Shown piece after piece: positions 11,611-33,913 of a stretch of DNA of 64,000 nt; positions within the stretch are counted from its first letter, which is position 1; every line of letters starts with the position of its first letter. The stretch comes from Heliocybe sulcata (taxonomy: Eukaryota > Basidiomycota > Agaricomycetes > Gloeophyllales > Gloeophyllaceae). Location of the stretch: positions 240,111-304,110 of the forward strand of contig ML213510.1 in NCBI GenBank assembly GCA_004369045.1, given 5' to 3'. The notes beneath the pieces were generated by a model that saw only the letters and a list, made by a program, of their open reading frames with translations, did no database searches and was not told the origin of the DNA. The translations under genes and the position numbers were made by a program.

Positions 11611-12158
11611 GTTGGACGAATCGAGTTGAGGTTGGGAGCTGCTAATAGTGCTGAGAACGTTGGTTTGATTCTGAAGCAGTCTTGCTCTCGGTTTCTTATA
11701 GGACTTCACGTGAGTCTCCCGCTCGGTCCGTATCCTGATGCGCGCGCGTAGCGGAGTCGATGAGACCTCCGAGGTCGGCGAGCCAATGTCGGGATGATGC
11801 TGTATTCGAACGGTATGTCAAGGCTTTTGGAGCAAACTCAGCCGGTTGTTTCTCTATAGCCCAAACCCCCTGCCCAGACGCGGACATGAATTCCAGAGAC
11901 CTCACGAGGTCGTGCCCGCACGGACAGACGGGTGTCTCACTTGGAAACAGCGTAGCTCTCCCCACGCCGTGGACATGCTAGGTCTTAGGAGTCGTCGTTG
12001 CTGCTGTCGCCTGAAGGCGTCTATTGTGTGAGTTGTGATGTCGCGAGCCATCATTATAGGGAGGCTTGCAGTGTGCTTTCGGCTGTCAGACAAGATTTCG
12101 AGCACCGTCAGTTCGGGACATACTCATTATCTATACCGAGTTCTATCTGTTCATAACA
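11611..12158. other. ambiguous spacer, possible 5' exons of the upstream minus-strand gene
   Basis: The minus strand carries two short overlapping open frames here (11696-11965 and 11902-12105). One encodes WLADLGGLIDSATRA and the other begins MARDITTHTIDAFRRQQQ. They may be spliced leader exons of the small unknown gene, or noise. The plus strand should hold the promoter of the zinc transporter gene. Confidence 0.35.
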
Positions 12159-15497
<3,339 letters not shown>

Positions 15498-15718
15498 AGC
15501 AAGGGTCTCGATGGGGCTCTGATCGTTGTAAAATATACACCATTATGGGCTTTTTCTGTTCCATTCCCATTCTTGCAGCTTGCAGAAATGTCGCAGTCTC
15601 GGACCACGTACTTGTCACATGTATCGAAAGTCACGTGTATTTGGTCACGGTCACATTCGCGTTCCTAAGTTGCGCGATGTAAATACTAAAGGTCAGTCAG
15701 GCCCATATCACTGCCGAC
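15498..15718. other. short intergenic spacer, MMS22 promoter
   Basis: There is no gene. The spacer separates two plus-strand genes and should hold the MMS22 promoter. It contains a CACGTG E-box-like hexamer near 15632-15637 and a TGCGCG element near 15672. No factor can be assigned. Confidence 0.45.
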
Positions 15719-18700
15719 ATGGCTAGCAGTGAAACTGAGATTGTGGAAACCTCGGATGTCGAAGAACGGGAGCTACTTGACGCGGAAAGGCCTGACTATT
15801 GGCACCCAGCAGTGACTGGTTATGAAGGCGCGTCACCGCTGCCTCTGTCGTCGCAGGAGAAGGTTACTGCTGCCGACCATGCATTCCCGTATGCCCAATT
15901 CCTGCCAAGAGAAGCTGAGAGCCACACTCCTCCGCGGAAGAGAATCAAAGTGAGTCTGATCACCGTCGCCTGATTCTTCAGCTCATGAACAAGGTCGTAG
16001 TTGACCCACATAGAAGACCAAGAAATCGTCGCTCTAAGTCCTCGCAGCCTTACTCTGTGCAATGGATCCTCCAGATCTGTCTCTCGTTGTCCGGAGATCA
16101 ACGAAATTCCTCTTGGCGACGAGGAATCGCAGCTCCAATTCCTCGACCTCCCTGCACCAGGCACTCCCGCGCTTTCGCAAGATACACTTGCTGCTGATGT
16201 TGAACATGATGGAGATGGTATTATCGAATTAAAACCGATCCAATGGAGCCATCCTGGAACACCATTGCAATCCCTTCAGCCACATGATGATGCCCACGGA
16301 TCTCCGGACCCTCTGTATCTATCGACACCTCCGTACCCTGCTATCGCTACGCCTGCTCAGCCAGGAGAAGCTCCTGTTATGCCTGACCTACCAATACACA
16401 GGCAGTCTGGCTCGCGCAGCCCTCTCTTCACACCCACGAGCCAGCGAATATACCCTTCCTCTCCTCTCGCACCCCTCCGCTCTATGCGCAGCAGATCCCC
16501 ATCCCATTCTTCTACTCATCCGAACATTACCCCGCAACAAGATAGCACCTCTTCTCGATCCGTCGCAGACATCCAAATACCTACGGAGCTCCTGGCCGAT
16601 GACCAATTCTATCGCAAATATTCTCTTCGCACTCGACAAGCGAAGCAACTGAATCCCTACGCCTACGATCAGGCGACTTACAGGAGACTCCTGCGCGGCA
16701 ATCCTGATGCCATCGTTAAGGTTGTCAGTCCCGAACACGAGAAGCGAAGGCATCATCACCATCAGCACGGTCAGGACCTCGACAGGCTGATACGTTCTCG
16801 ATCTCGCTCAAAAGATGTAAGCCCGACTCGAAGACGGACGAAGCCAAGAAAGAGTGTAGAGCGCGAAAGTACTGGTCCGGGAAGACGGCGCAGCGTCGAG
16901 AGGGATAAGCGGCCTAGCACCGAGAATGTCATACGGCTCAATCCCACCATACCCCAGAGCAGTGATGAGAGGTGGTATCCAGAAATCCTACGACAGAGCT
17001 TTAGTAGCGACGAAGACGAACTGCAGTTACCGGCCCCGCCATCTTCGTCTCGGACAAAGCGCTCCGGTAGCAGAAGCAGCGAAAATAAAGGGGAAGACCT
17101 GAGGATGCCTAGTCCTATTAGAGCACCTACGCCCTCTTTCATGAAGAGTCCCTCTGCACGATTGCAGGTTCGAAACTCTCCGGTACGTAGCCTATTCATA
17201 TGCCAATGTACAATCCTTGGTGGTCTAACTATTCTCGAATAAAGCCTGCTTCCTTCCTCGCCGCCACTCCACCTTTGAAGAAGGCTCAGGCCCGCCGGCG
17301 TCAAACGCCGAGTCCTACAGTAGGTGAACCCTTGCCAAGATTAGCGCATTTCCTAACATCTGCTCCAAGCCGTCTTCTCCTGGACCAGGCGGGTATAACT
17401 TGGACGGAGACTTCGATGTGGACATCGCACCAGTGCCCGGTATATCACCCTCGCCTAGTCCTGGCGTCCGTCGTGATAGTCCAGCCGCATCCGACTCCGA
17501 AGAATCCGACCACGGCTCTGATTCCAGTGACGAGCTCTCGAAGCAAGATCGAAAACGGATGAAGATCCTAGGCCGGATGATGCCTGCCTTTATGATCAAC
17601 CGCACCATCAAGAAGGGTCAGCGACCTACGCGAGTGAGATCCGCTCGTAGTAGCGACGATGGGAGCGCCAGCGAGCAGGGGGTGGTGCCTGGGCGGTCGA
17701 AGGCAAGGATTGTGCGTGATTGTGGCAGACCGAGGGCAGAAGTAGTCGGGGATCTGGACAGCTCAGATCCTGAAAGCATATTGAAGTCGTCCGACGAGGA
17801 GGATGAACCCGTACTTATACCGCCGCCTCGCTCTCCGCGGCCTGGTCGATGGTCGCATTCTCCGCGGCCTGGATACGATCGTCAATCGCTAGATACCGAG
17901 GAAGAGCGGCAAAGTGATGCTTTTTACAGTCCTGCGGAGGATGATGTGGAGGAAGCTGACATCGACTCCTGGCTGAACATAGCCACCGCAAGCCCTAGAA
18001 AGCGACGAGGAAGACGTGAAGGGGACCTTATCGACTGGATGCTAACGAAAACGCGACATGTTGACGGTGACAAGCGCAGGAAAAGCCGTGGCAAGCGTCG
18101 CAGTGGCCATCACAGCAAACCTCTTCACAATGCAGCCCCGAGACTGAACGTTGTAGCGGCTGGCGCGAAGAAGTATGGCGGAGGCCGGCAGACATTATTG
18201 GATTTCAGCAAGGCCGATCATCATGCACACCCTGCGCGACAATCCTCCTTGTCACGACACGAAGAGGCAGACAAGAGAATGGCTGTGGACGAAGATGTGA
18301 CCAATCAAGTTGCCCACAGGAACAGCACCAAGGCCGGAGAAAGGATGAGACGGAGAAAGGCTCAGAAACCGCAGGTCTATGTTCTTTCGAATCCCGGCAG
18401 GCAGATCAAGTCTGGCAAGCGTCAGACCCATCTCATCACTCTGGATCTTGAGGATGAAGACTTCCGTCAGGCGCTCGCTCCCCGGCCAGTGTCCCAAGCT
18501 CACGAGCCGAGGGGACCCAGGCCGAAGCTAGCTCCTCGGACTCGTGCAGCGTCCGGCGTGGCCTTTGCACTCGAGTCTGACGAGGAGGACTACCACATGC
18601 CCCGGGGCATGCCAGGTCGTACACCGGATCCGCCTGAGTTGGTCCTACGGGACATCAAGTCCGATTGTAATGTGCCTTTCTTGCCATCAGGCGTGACGTT

Positions 18701-21700
18701 TGGTCCACGGACATATATCGGGAGAGGCTGGCTATACGAGTTGACGAAAGTGCTCTCGAATCCGCATGAGGCATCCCGGCCTATGGCTTATACGGCCTAT
18801 GACATCGACCTTAGTCCTTCCTTGACTCGGGAGGAGCTTGTCAAGCTCCTCTCAGGGATTTGTGACCTATGTTTCCTCCATGCAACAGCGCCACCTACGG
18901 AAGACAGTGCCAAGGAGGAGAGAGCCAAGTGGGAAGTGTTTATGCATGTCGTCTGTCAAATGTTGTCATGGCTTTTCAAGGATGCCGAACTCACGGAACA
19001 AGACGCGCTAATTCTTTCTGATGCACGAGAGGAGATAGCTAAGTTGTCTGAACGGTTGGAGGAACATGCTATCACAACAAGCGATTCTCTGGAGAAATCA
19101 GGGTTCTGGGCGGCATACTGGTTTTGCGTGGAGGCCTTTGCGCGCCTCGCTGTCTTGGCGAAAAATGATGACTTCACGTACTTCATGAAGTATAGTGCGC
19201 GCCTCTTGAAGCAGCTCCGACGCTACGGCATGCAGCAGACTATCGACCCCCTGTTGACCTTGGATAAACCACTAGATGATGGCGATGCCTGTATTCGCAC
19301 CGCAGAAGTATGGGTCTCTCTGTTCCACACCTGCAACGCTATGGCGACACTTGCCACAGGAGGTCCTCCGCCACGTGAATCCCATCCATTCAGTCGCGTA
19401 GTCATGGGGGCGATCCAAGGAGGTCAGCATGAACCGCACTCGGACCTGGAAATCAGTGAAGATATGTGGAAGACGATCTTCACCGTGTCAGCTCTGTCGC
19501 AGTTTTCAGTCCATGGCATGGTAACATCCACACCCCGTCTACCGGCTGCTTGGGAGCTCGTCGAACTTGCTTTGAAACGCATTCGTCTCACGGCAGAGCC
19601 TGACTCGGCTGAGGTACTATCCAAGAGAAGTTTGTCCAAAAGAGATGGTTACGTCCGACTCGTCGTGTCTAGATGCTTCGTGCTATGGAAGAGATGGCAT
19701 TGGCGCTTGGATAATGCCCTACAGATCTTCAACCACCTCGTGGAAATATTCAAGAGTCGTAAATTCACCAACCTGCTCGACGAGCGGCCTGATTTCCCGA
19801 ATTTTCTGAGGCGCACAAACTTGCAGCTACTGTCCGAATGCAGCAATGGCGACACCGCGTTCACGATTTTTCTGAAGCTGATCGTTCAGACTGTCAGTGA
19901 CCTTAGGGCCTGTTCAGAGTCAAGCGGAAAAGATACCTCTGTTCCAAAGCTCAAGAAGCTTCTCTCTTTGGCTGTACCGGTAGGCTCCGTCCCATTCACG
20001 AAGGCCACACCACCCATGGGGCAGGAGCTCTCGATGCTCTACAATCGGTATAGCGCTATTGCCATAGCCATCTACCTTGACCCGACACCAGGTAATATTC
20101 GATACCGCCTGTCACAAGCCCAGCGCTATGTTGTCTTCAAGGACGCAGATTTTGCGACCCGCATGGCATGCATTCGAGGTGTCATGCACTTGGCCATGCT
20201 GATACGCCATCTTCAGACATCGGTCGACCTGATGAAACAGTGGTTAGCAGAGATCACAAACATTCTTGTGGACGAATGCACTGTAGTGTCAATCGGCGAG
20301 CACGTTGGAGATGCAAGAAATCGACTCCTCTCTATTCAACTTCTTCTGGGATCGGTTCGTCGGGTCATAGAGACGCCTAATATGGACCCATCTCGTACAG
20401 AAGCTGTGTATCCTGACCCTGGACTTCTAGAAGGACGTAAGTACAATGTCTCCTTTTCCATCAACTTTAGCTTGACGCTACTGTGTAGCTTGGGTGACCC
20501 GAGTCTTCGCGGCATCGACAAACCTGGCCAACGTGGCCTCTACAGGGATTGAGATTCGCAAGCTCGTTCAGGCTTTTCTTGATGCTCGCACAGCGGTGAT
20601 GCCTAAACCCAGGATCAGTCGTCCTGCTCCAGCAAATCCTGGCGTATTTCAAGAGGACAGCCAGGACAACTATGGTGACTTCGACCTTGACATGGATGAT
20701 CCGGAGCTGCTTGAAGCTCTTGGTGAGAATTCAGGAGCTTCATTGCAGAAGGAGGTGAATGCCAAAGACGAAGTAGTCTGCAAGGTCTGTGCGGATCCTG
20801 GGAGGTAGAGAGCTTCGTCCGCTGATGGATGTACAGGTGATAGATCAGCACATCTCGCCCGCGATATACCGACTAGTGTGCAAGAACGTGGGTGATCCTA
20901 CACTTGAGCACGCTAGCGAAGAAGTTTGGGCCGATATTGACAAGTGGATTGACTGCTGGGTCGGCTGTGCCGGCGTCACCGTTATCAATGGCCGCCGGGT
21001 ATGTCCATAGCAGCTCGTATAGCATCGGCCATCATCTAAGACATCTGAGCTCAGGAATGGTCTCATTACCTGCTAATGGGTGCGCAGTCTTGGGAGCGCA
21101 TCATCGAAGCCTCTGCAAGGCGAAGGGTGGGCCTGCGATTCATGTATATAGTCCTGCAGTCAGATCCATCGGCATACTCAGTAAGTGTATTAGATCCCCA
21201 GGTCCTTCAGACAGCTGACAGTCAGCGTGGGTAGACGTACCAAGACCGTTTCCTGGAAGTGTTCTTCGAATCTTTGGTAACCTCTAAAGTATCGATTGAA
21301 AATCGCTATGTCGCACTGGTCCTGGCCCTCGACGGGCCGCGCCATCTCCTGCTGCGCGATGCTCCTTGGGGCGCGTCGAATGACGGTGAACTATCCGTAC
21401 CGGCTTTCATGTCTGGACGTCTACAGTTCTTGAGGGGTACGCCGCTTCACGTTCGGGCTCGTGAGAAACTGAGCTGATGTATATCCACAGCTGTATTCGC
21501 CAACCTGTCAAGAGCGCTCCGAGAGCAGAAGGACTTGCAGTCGCGAGAACAAACGCAATCGAGTATGGAGCTTATAGTCTCGATGTTGGCGACGATGCGG
21601 GATACATACCAGGTAAGCACACGATCAAATCCTTGCAGTGTCTTCGTTCCAGTAGGGCTTACCACTTCGAGGTACAGTCGGGGCACATGGGAACCTACCG

Positions 21701-21812
21701 AGACTTCTGCTCCTCCGTCTTTGGATTTCTAGAAGAAGATGCGACCCTTACGGGACATCCGCGCCTAGCACCCTTCGTCGAGTGGGCGAAGAAAACGGCT
21801 ATACTTCATTGA
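15719..21812 (+). CDS. MMS22: Mms22/Mus7-family DNA replication-repair protein
   Basis: The protein is large, roughly 1,800 aa. Exons: 15719-15951, about 16015-17182, a short exon about 17245-17321, a long exon about 17371-20436, then several short exons to 21812. The N-terminal half is disordered, Ser/Arg/Asp-rich, with many DSEE-type acidic clusters. The conserved Mus7/MMS22 domain begins near GVTFGPRTYIGRGWLYELTK (about 18,690). It continues through helical segments such as LTREELVKLLSGICDLCFLH and VWVSLFHTCNAMATLATGG to a C-terminus with EVWADIDKWIDCWVGCAGV and LAPFVEWAKKTAILH. Known for the family: budding-yeast Mms22 is the substrate adaptor of the Rtt101-Mms1 cullin ligase, and fission-yeast Mus7 protects stalled forks. 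The start MASSETEIVETSDVEERE fits an acidic N-terminus and follows the upstream zinc transporter by about 220 bp. Confidence 0.9.
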
Positions 21813-22120
21813 AGTCGGGAGAGCATGGAATGATCTGACTATGGTATCAAATATATTCAAACACCTGTAGCATAGACATACTCACGAACAAGCGTGGGGG
21901 AATCTGACGGACAACATTGTGGCCTACATGGTATGAGTGCCGCGGACATTGAAAGTGTATGTGGCTCGATGGTGACTGCTACCATCGTCACTGCCATGCG
22001 GATCGTAGGCCATATCAGCGTCGTCTGGCAGGCCTGAGACATCTCTCAATGCATGAGCTGGCTGCACGCATAAGATAGCCCTTCCCCTCACCGGAATATC
22101 GACAGTACTCGACAAGCGTC
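21813..22120. other. intergenic spacer
   Basis: No gene was recognised between the MMS22 stop and the DUF1295 start, both on the plus strand. It presumably holds the MMS22 terminator and the promoter of the membrane protein gene. Confidence 0.5.
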
Positions 22121-23745
22121 ATGGTCGGCGTTCAAGTGTTAGACCATTACTACCTGACCATCACGCTTCTCGTCACGGTCGGATATCAGATGCTTGGTTT
22201 CATCGTAGCATGGACGCTCCAGGTAAATTCTGTCAGGACCCTTCTTGATACAAATTTACTAAAGGATAATACCGCGCAAGTTCGACAAAATTACTGATTT
22301 CACTGGAGGTAAGTCCGACCGAAATCATACACGTGAGAGAGCGATGATTTGACCATACGTCTCGCGGTAGGATCGAATTTCTTCATCCTGGGTAAGCTGA
22401 TGCTTACGATGCAGCTTGATACATGTGCTACCTCTGACATTGGCACGTCTCAGCCCTAATGACGCTGCTCTTTGCTCGTACAAACGATGCACGAAATATT
22501 GTGGCGAGCGTCCTCGTCATGATATGGGCTGCACGCCTTGCTGGTCGGTCCTAGTCCGCTCTATAAATACGTCTGCCAGTGTGGACATTGCTCTGTAGGA
22601 TTTCTCTTTTTCCGTGTCTTGAAGACAGGATCAGATAACCGCTTCGACGACATACGGTCGCATTTTTTCAAGTATCTTGGTAGGCATACGGACCATTTGA
22701 CCTTCTTGTGACTAACTCATTCGTACAGGTTTCTGGGTTGGTGAGCATACAATACTATATTTGTTCCCTCTATCAGAAGCTCCGGTGCTGAACACAACGT
22801 CACCTCAAAGGACAAATCCTCTGGGTACGCCGCGACGCATGTTGCCAATTTTTGATGCTAACGGCAAGTCGTAGGTCTGGGTAGTCTCCCTCCCAGTCAC
22901 CATAATCAACTCTCCGTCCGTTATCGGAATAAATCACTCAGCCCCGTTCGGTACTTCACGAGACATAGCCGGTATAGTCTTGTGGGGTATCGGTTGGGCT
23001 GTTGAGTCGCTTGCAGATATTCAGAAGGTGGTGTGAATTTACGTGGGGTCATGTTGGCCATATTAACTGGGTGATAGTACCAATTCAAGGCATCTAAACC
23101 GCCCAAGGATGAGCCTTGCAGGGTTAGTTGCATTCAACACTTCGGCATCGGACCCGGGTTTATATATTTTTTCCATTGACAGAAGGGTCTATGGTATTTC
23201 TCTCGACACCCTCCATACTTCGGGGAGTAAGTGTATCTGAATTAACACTATGGAATCAGTAGAGGTAACATTGATGCCCAGGATTCTGTGCTGGTGGGGC
23301 ATCTGGATCCTTTGCCTCTCGGCAGATGACAACCTCGGCAATCAGGGTAGAGCAGCACTCAAGGGCTCTGTCGTCTCTCCAATATTCACGACTCTGTAAG
23401 CTCCTTCTGCATCATCCTAGGCAGCATGCGCGAACTAATGTTGCCACCTAAAGGCTTCTTATGTTCGGCTCAGGTATACCCATAGCTGAGAAAACACAAG
23501 GCCAGAAATTCTACACTATAGCCTACGGATCAAACACTCGGCAGAACAACCCCGATGTTTGGCAGAAGTACCAAGGATACCTGCGTTCCACGTCTATCCT
23601 GATCCCCGTACCACCTGTCTTGTATCGCCCGTTACCGAAGATCCTCAAGCGGACTTTACTGCTCGACTTACCAATTTATCAGTTCGGCGAGAAGGAAGGA
23701 GACGAGGTGGTCGAAGAGCAGAGGAACAGGAGCAGTCAACCGTGA
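22121..23745 (+). CDS. DUF1295 / steroid 5-alpha-reductase-like membrane protein
   Basis: The protein starts MVGVQVLDHYYLTITLLVTV and is built from about ten short exons, including FDKITDFTGG, then SNFFIL, then a block running ALMTLLFARTNDARNIVASV and LVMIWAARLAGF. A family-typical block LFFRVLKTGSDNRFDDIRSH leads into KYLGFWV. Later come VWVVSLPVTIINSPS, DIAGIVLWGIGWAVESLADI, KGLWYFSRHPPYFGE and ILCWWGIWILCLSADDN. The end is PPVLYRPLPKILKRTLLLDL and an acidic tail. The SRHPPYFGE motif with hydrophobic segments marks the DUF1295 family, related to isoprenylcysteine methyltransferase and steroid reductases. Substrates in fungi are unknown, and an ER membrane location is inferred. Several introns are only about 45-60 nt and the joins are approximate. 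Confidence 0.85.
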
Positions 23746-23891
23746 TAATCACAGCGACATGGTGTTGTCCGATATACTACGGCTACATGTGGGTGTATTA
23801 TGGTATAGTGTACACTACGTCTTGTACTCCCAAGCTCGTCTCAATACACCGAAAATCCGCAACGCGTCATAAAGGCATAACAGCTCTAATT

Positions 23892-25601
23892 CTATGCCGC
23901 GAGGTTTTCCTCCTCTCTAATCGCCTCCCCGGCCGAATCATTTTCATACCCCTCGACCTTCATATCATTCAAGCCGAGGTCCTCATTCTGCTCCCACGAT
24001 CGTTCGTACGTCTCCACCGTCATATTCGGGTCAGGATCGGGCGCGTAGATGTTTTGGAGGTACGAGTTGGCGAGTGGGTCGTCGATGATGAGGGTGAAGG
24101 GGCGATCGACATTCTTGACCTCTTTGAGACTCTTGAGGAACGTCTCGAAATTTTTCTTGTCGTCGTCGTCGTGGAGCGTTGAGTCACCGGTCGTAAAGAC
24201 TTTCTCAGAGAGCTCTTCGTAGACTTGGTCGAGGATACCCTCCAGTGTGGTGAAGCGACCACCCAGCGTACCGGCTTGGAGCACTAAGTCAATTTCGGGT
24301 ATCGTGAGACCGGAGGTTTCACTCTACGCTGACCATGAGCTATAAACTGGCATGGAAAGTGAGAAGCTGGCATACCTTGAGAATGTCACGACTCAGATCT
24401 TCCTTGTCCTCAACTTTGAGTGTTATCCGCTTGCCCTTCTCTGAGATTGCGGAGCCGGCTTTCACTTCATTATCGCGGTACCCGCATCGGTCGCAGTTTG
24501 TAGACATGATAAGAATATCCTAGTTTACGTTGTAATGATGCCGCATGAATCGCCAATGCATGAAAGCATACCTTGAAGTACGGAATATTGACTTTCTTCA
24601 TCAGCGTATTTAGACTATGCCCACAGCTTGAGCAGTTGCCAGGGAAGACGAAGATCTCCTCGTTGTCATTGACGGGTGCATCGTCGGCTGCTCCATCTTT
24701 CTGGAACGGCTGGAGAACCCGGGCACCCTCAGTAGTCTCGGCATTGGTGGCTTCGTCGGCTTCGTCAGGAGCAATGAGGCCAAGATCAATATTTTGCTGC
24801 TTCGTCCGATGATACGTGCGCAGATTCCATTTCGGGTCCGCCATACTTCCCACAAACTCGACAAACGAGTTCCCCGCAGGATCATCCAACTTCACGGTGA
24901 TCGACCGCGGGAGCTTCTCCTCATCATCTCCCGCCCGTGTCTCGCCATCCTTCTCCCCTACAATTTCCGTCAGCCCGTCTACAATTTCTTGGATTTTGTT
25001 ATAGGCCGCCTCGTCTTGGATACGTCGGACGGGTTGCTGGAAGGAGAGGTCCTCGACGATGTCGCGGAGGAGGCCTTCCACCGTGGTAAGCTGCCCCCGC
25101 GCTGGCGGGATTGTCAGCTCAAATTCTGGAATGATAACAGTGGCGGTGGCGGCTTTGACAATTTGACGGTTGAGATCGCCTTTGGACATGACGCGGGCGG
25201 TGTACACAGTCCCTTCAGCTGTACCGCATAATGTTAGATAGCTGCACGGAAGTTAGTTTTAGAATACTACTCACGTCGTATTTCACCAGCTGATTGGATT
25301 TCGTTGTTTTGGAAGCCGCAATGCTCGCAGCGGAATGACATGATGATTACCTCGCGGAAATAGGGAATTGAAGTGAGCAGCATGCGCGTCATGCCCTAGA
25401 TTTGCGTTCAATCACTGTACAAAAGGTGCAATGCAGCAATCAAGGACGCACCTGCTGCTCACAGTTCATGCATAGTGACTCGATCTCCTGCACAGGCCGC
25501 TCCTCATCGTCCCGAGCAGCTTCGGCGCTCTCGTCGGGGACGTCTTTGGTCTTCTCGACGAGAGATCCAATGGAAGGGAAGAACTCTGACGCCTGCGACA
25601 T
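23892..25601 (-). CDS. ZPR1: ZPR1 zinc-finger protein (eEF1A chaperone)
   Basis: The protein begins [20 protein letters not shown]. It has the duplicated ZPR1 architecture. The first C4 finger is [20 protein letters not shown] ... [12 protein letters not shown], followed by an A-domain ([20 protein letters not shown]). The second finger is [20 protein letters not shown] ... [12 protein letters not shown], followed by a second A-domain ([20 protein letters not shown]). The C-terminus is [11 protein letters not shown]. About five exons are seen, with introns near 25450, 25270, 24600, 24520 and 24370. Known for the family: ZPR1 binds eEF1A, helps it fold, and shuttles between cytoplasm and nucleus in growing cells. 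The copy looks complete, with all eight finger cysteines visible. It is divergent from the ABC transporter gene, with 314 bp between starts. Confidence 0.95.
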
Positions 25602-25915
25602 TTCGTTTGATTTATGACGGATGCAAGTGAGTGTTGAAGCTGAAGAGCAGATACACTCTTTGTACAAGAATCATCTTTCCTTTGACTAGTGTTCACCGAT
25701 CTAGAATTCGCGAGAGATCTCTCCCATCACCCCGTGAGAGATCTATGTAAGTCATTGACACCGTGAAGCCGCTGCGTAGTCTACCCCGAATCCCGGAAAG
25801 GCGGGATTATCATATGGCGCCGCGGCAATTATGCCGGCAAGTATCCGAGGATGGCGCGAACGGGGAAGAGAATGTTGTGCTCGTCGTCGTAGACGTTCCC
25901 CAGGTCTGGCAATAG

Positions 25916-31831
<5,916 letters not shown>

Positions 31832-32238
31832 ACTAAGGTGTCTTAAACGGAAGTACATATAGACGTGATTGGATTAGATGTTAGTTGAACGTTGAAGGTG
31901 GACCTGGGGGTTGCGTAACAATAAGCATCTATCCCAGACGTTTGGCAATAAAGATGTACTTCGCCACTTCGTGAATTGCACAGCCATATGTGGACCCGTA
32001 TCATCACTTGACTGTCTCAAATTCTCTGAATCGCACAGAAATAGACGTCTTCTTCAGATGCACTGGCAGTCGCTGTCTTCCATCCCAGGGGGACCTGACA
32101 ACAAACTTCTTCGACTGATTTTCACCGTTGCACTGACCACTATTCTCCGGGTATTCGAGATCTGTGCTTCCTCGTCTCGAAGGTACCTCTCAGGGACGTG
32201 CGCCAAGTACTGCCACATTCTCGAAGCTCGCTCTTACG
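31832..32238. other. intergenic spacer between ABCC and UAA transporter genes
   Basis: About 400 bp without a recognisable coding exon. It should contain the ABCC terminator and the promoter of the nucleotide-sugar transporter. Short open frames here lack codon structure and splice partners. Confidence 0.5.
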
Positions 32239-33691
32239 ATGTCAAAGAGACGCACTGCAGCCAATGGACAGGTCAAGTCTAGTAGGGGGACCGTCACTGC
32301 AGAGCGGCATATACTAGGTGGAAAGAAAGGTGTCACAGCAACTGTGTCTCGAATAGCCCTTCAACTGGTCGACTTCTCGGTAGTATTCTCCATGGTATTC
32401 GGAGGATGCTGTAGGTTCGTACTTGAGCTCAGAATTCATCCTCCTTTCCGGATGCTCATGTAGTCTGATGCCAGCAACGTCTGGACCTACGAGCGTTTAT
32501 TGAAACTGAGTCCGCAGATAGGTAATTGAGAAGCTCGCCCTAAGGCGTATGGTCTCGACATCTGATGGTCGTTTGTCCTGTCAGGGTCTGCGTTGACCTT
32601 CGCGCAGATGGCATTCATTACGCTGCAGGGACTTCCTCAGTTTCTGATATGGCAGCCTACAAAGTCTATGGCGCCAACCTTAAGACCGCGTCAAGTTCCA
32701 CTAAGGGAATGGGGAACACAAGTGGTGATCCTGACATCCGGCTCTCTGCTTAACAACTGGGTGTATGCGTTCGACGTGCCTATACCAGTGCAGATCGTGT
32801 TTCGTTCGGCAGGTAGGAAGGATGTCTTCTACGTTCATAGTTGGGGTTGATTAATTGTGTTGCAGTCCCTATAGTTTCTATGATCTTCGGATACCTATTT
32901 CTCAGAAAGCATTACTCCTTCACGCAGGTCGTGAGTGCACTCTTGCCTGCTAATCTGTATCAGAATGTGCTAAGCATCGGCCAAACTAAGGTGGCAGTTC
33001 TTCTGGTCGTTGTAGGAGTCGTTCTTGCTACACTATCTCGGTCATCGCCATCAAACTCCGGCCCTCCTATCGACAGTACCCGCTATACAATAGGTATTCT
33101 AATGCTAATATCCTCTTTGTTTCTCTCCGGCTTCTTGGGAATCTTGCAAGAGCAAACATATGGGAAGTACGGACCATGTTGGAGAGAAGGTGTATTTTAT
33201 ACGGTACCCAAATCCCCGCCGATTTACTCGCCCTGGAATCATGCCACTGACACACTATACGTGCGACCTTGTAGCATTTTCTTTCATTGCCGGCCGTCCT
33301 CATCTTCTTGCCTCACGTCAAGAAGGGCTTTGTCGACCTACACCATGCCTCACCCAGTTTACAGACGTCAATACTCATTCTCGCAGCGAACCTATGTACC
33401 CAGCTTGTCTGCGTATCAGGTGTCAACCAGCTTACGTCTGTGAGTGAACCGTATATTCCAATGCCTTCACGGCGCCTGCAAACTGATCTGCTCTTGCAGC
33501 GAGTCTCCTCCGTCTCGACAAACTTGGTCCTGACTACCCGAAAAGCTCTCAGTCTCTGCCTGAGCGTGTGGTGGTTCGGCAATGGATGGAATATGCAGCT
33601 AGCATCGGGCGCTAGTCTTGTCTTAACAGGGTCACTTCTCTACGCCTTCGCTGGCCTTAGACAGATAGAAGCTCAGAAGAAGCAGGAATAG
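32239..33691 (+). CDS. UAA-family nucleotide-sugar (probable UDP-GlcNAc) transporter
   Basis: The protein starts MSKRRTAANGQVKSSRG. It is a ten-TM drug/metabolite-transporter-fold protein spliced from about eight exons. TM-like segments include LQLVDFSVVFSMVFGGCCSN, AFITLQGLPQFLIW, GSLLNNWVYAFDVPIPVQIV, RSAVPIVSMIFGYLFLRKHY, VAVLLVVVGVVLATLS and ILMLISSLFLSGFLGILQEQ. The last are HFLSLPAVLIFLPHVKKGF and RVSSVSTNLVLTTRKALSLC. It ends GLRQIEAQKKQE, a lysine-rich tail suggestive of ER retrieval. The LNNWVYAFDVPIPVQIVFRS and TNLVLTTRKALSL blocks are typical of the UAA group (yeast Yea4, SLC35B4). Members bring UDP-GlcNAc or UDP-Xyl into the ER or Golgi for glycan and chitin-related synthesis. The substrate is inferred from family only. 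Confidence 0.9.
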
Positions 33692-33913
33692 TGACCGTCA
33701 CATTAATGGAGACTATCACTTCGCAGGACTCCGGAACTTTCAACAATCGCAGATCTGATCACAAACATCTCTCGAGATGTTGAATATTCATAATACGCAG
33801 CTGTGCCACACACAAGGGCTCTCCGAATATGGCCACTCCCTGCAGGCATAGAGCGAACGTATTCAATTCCAAAAGTCGCGTGAAAAACACAAGGAGAAAA
33901 CCGGTCGTACACC

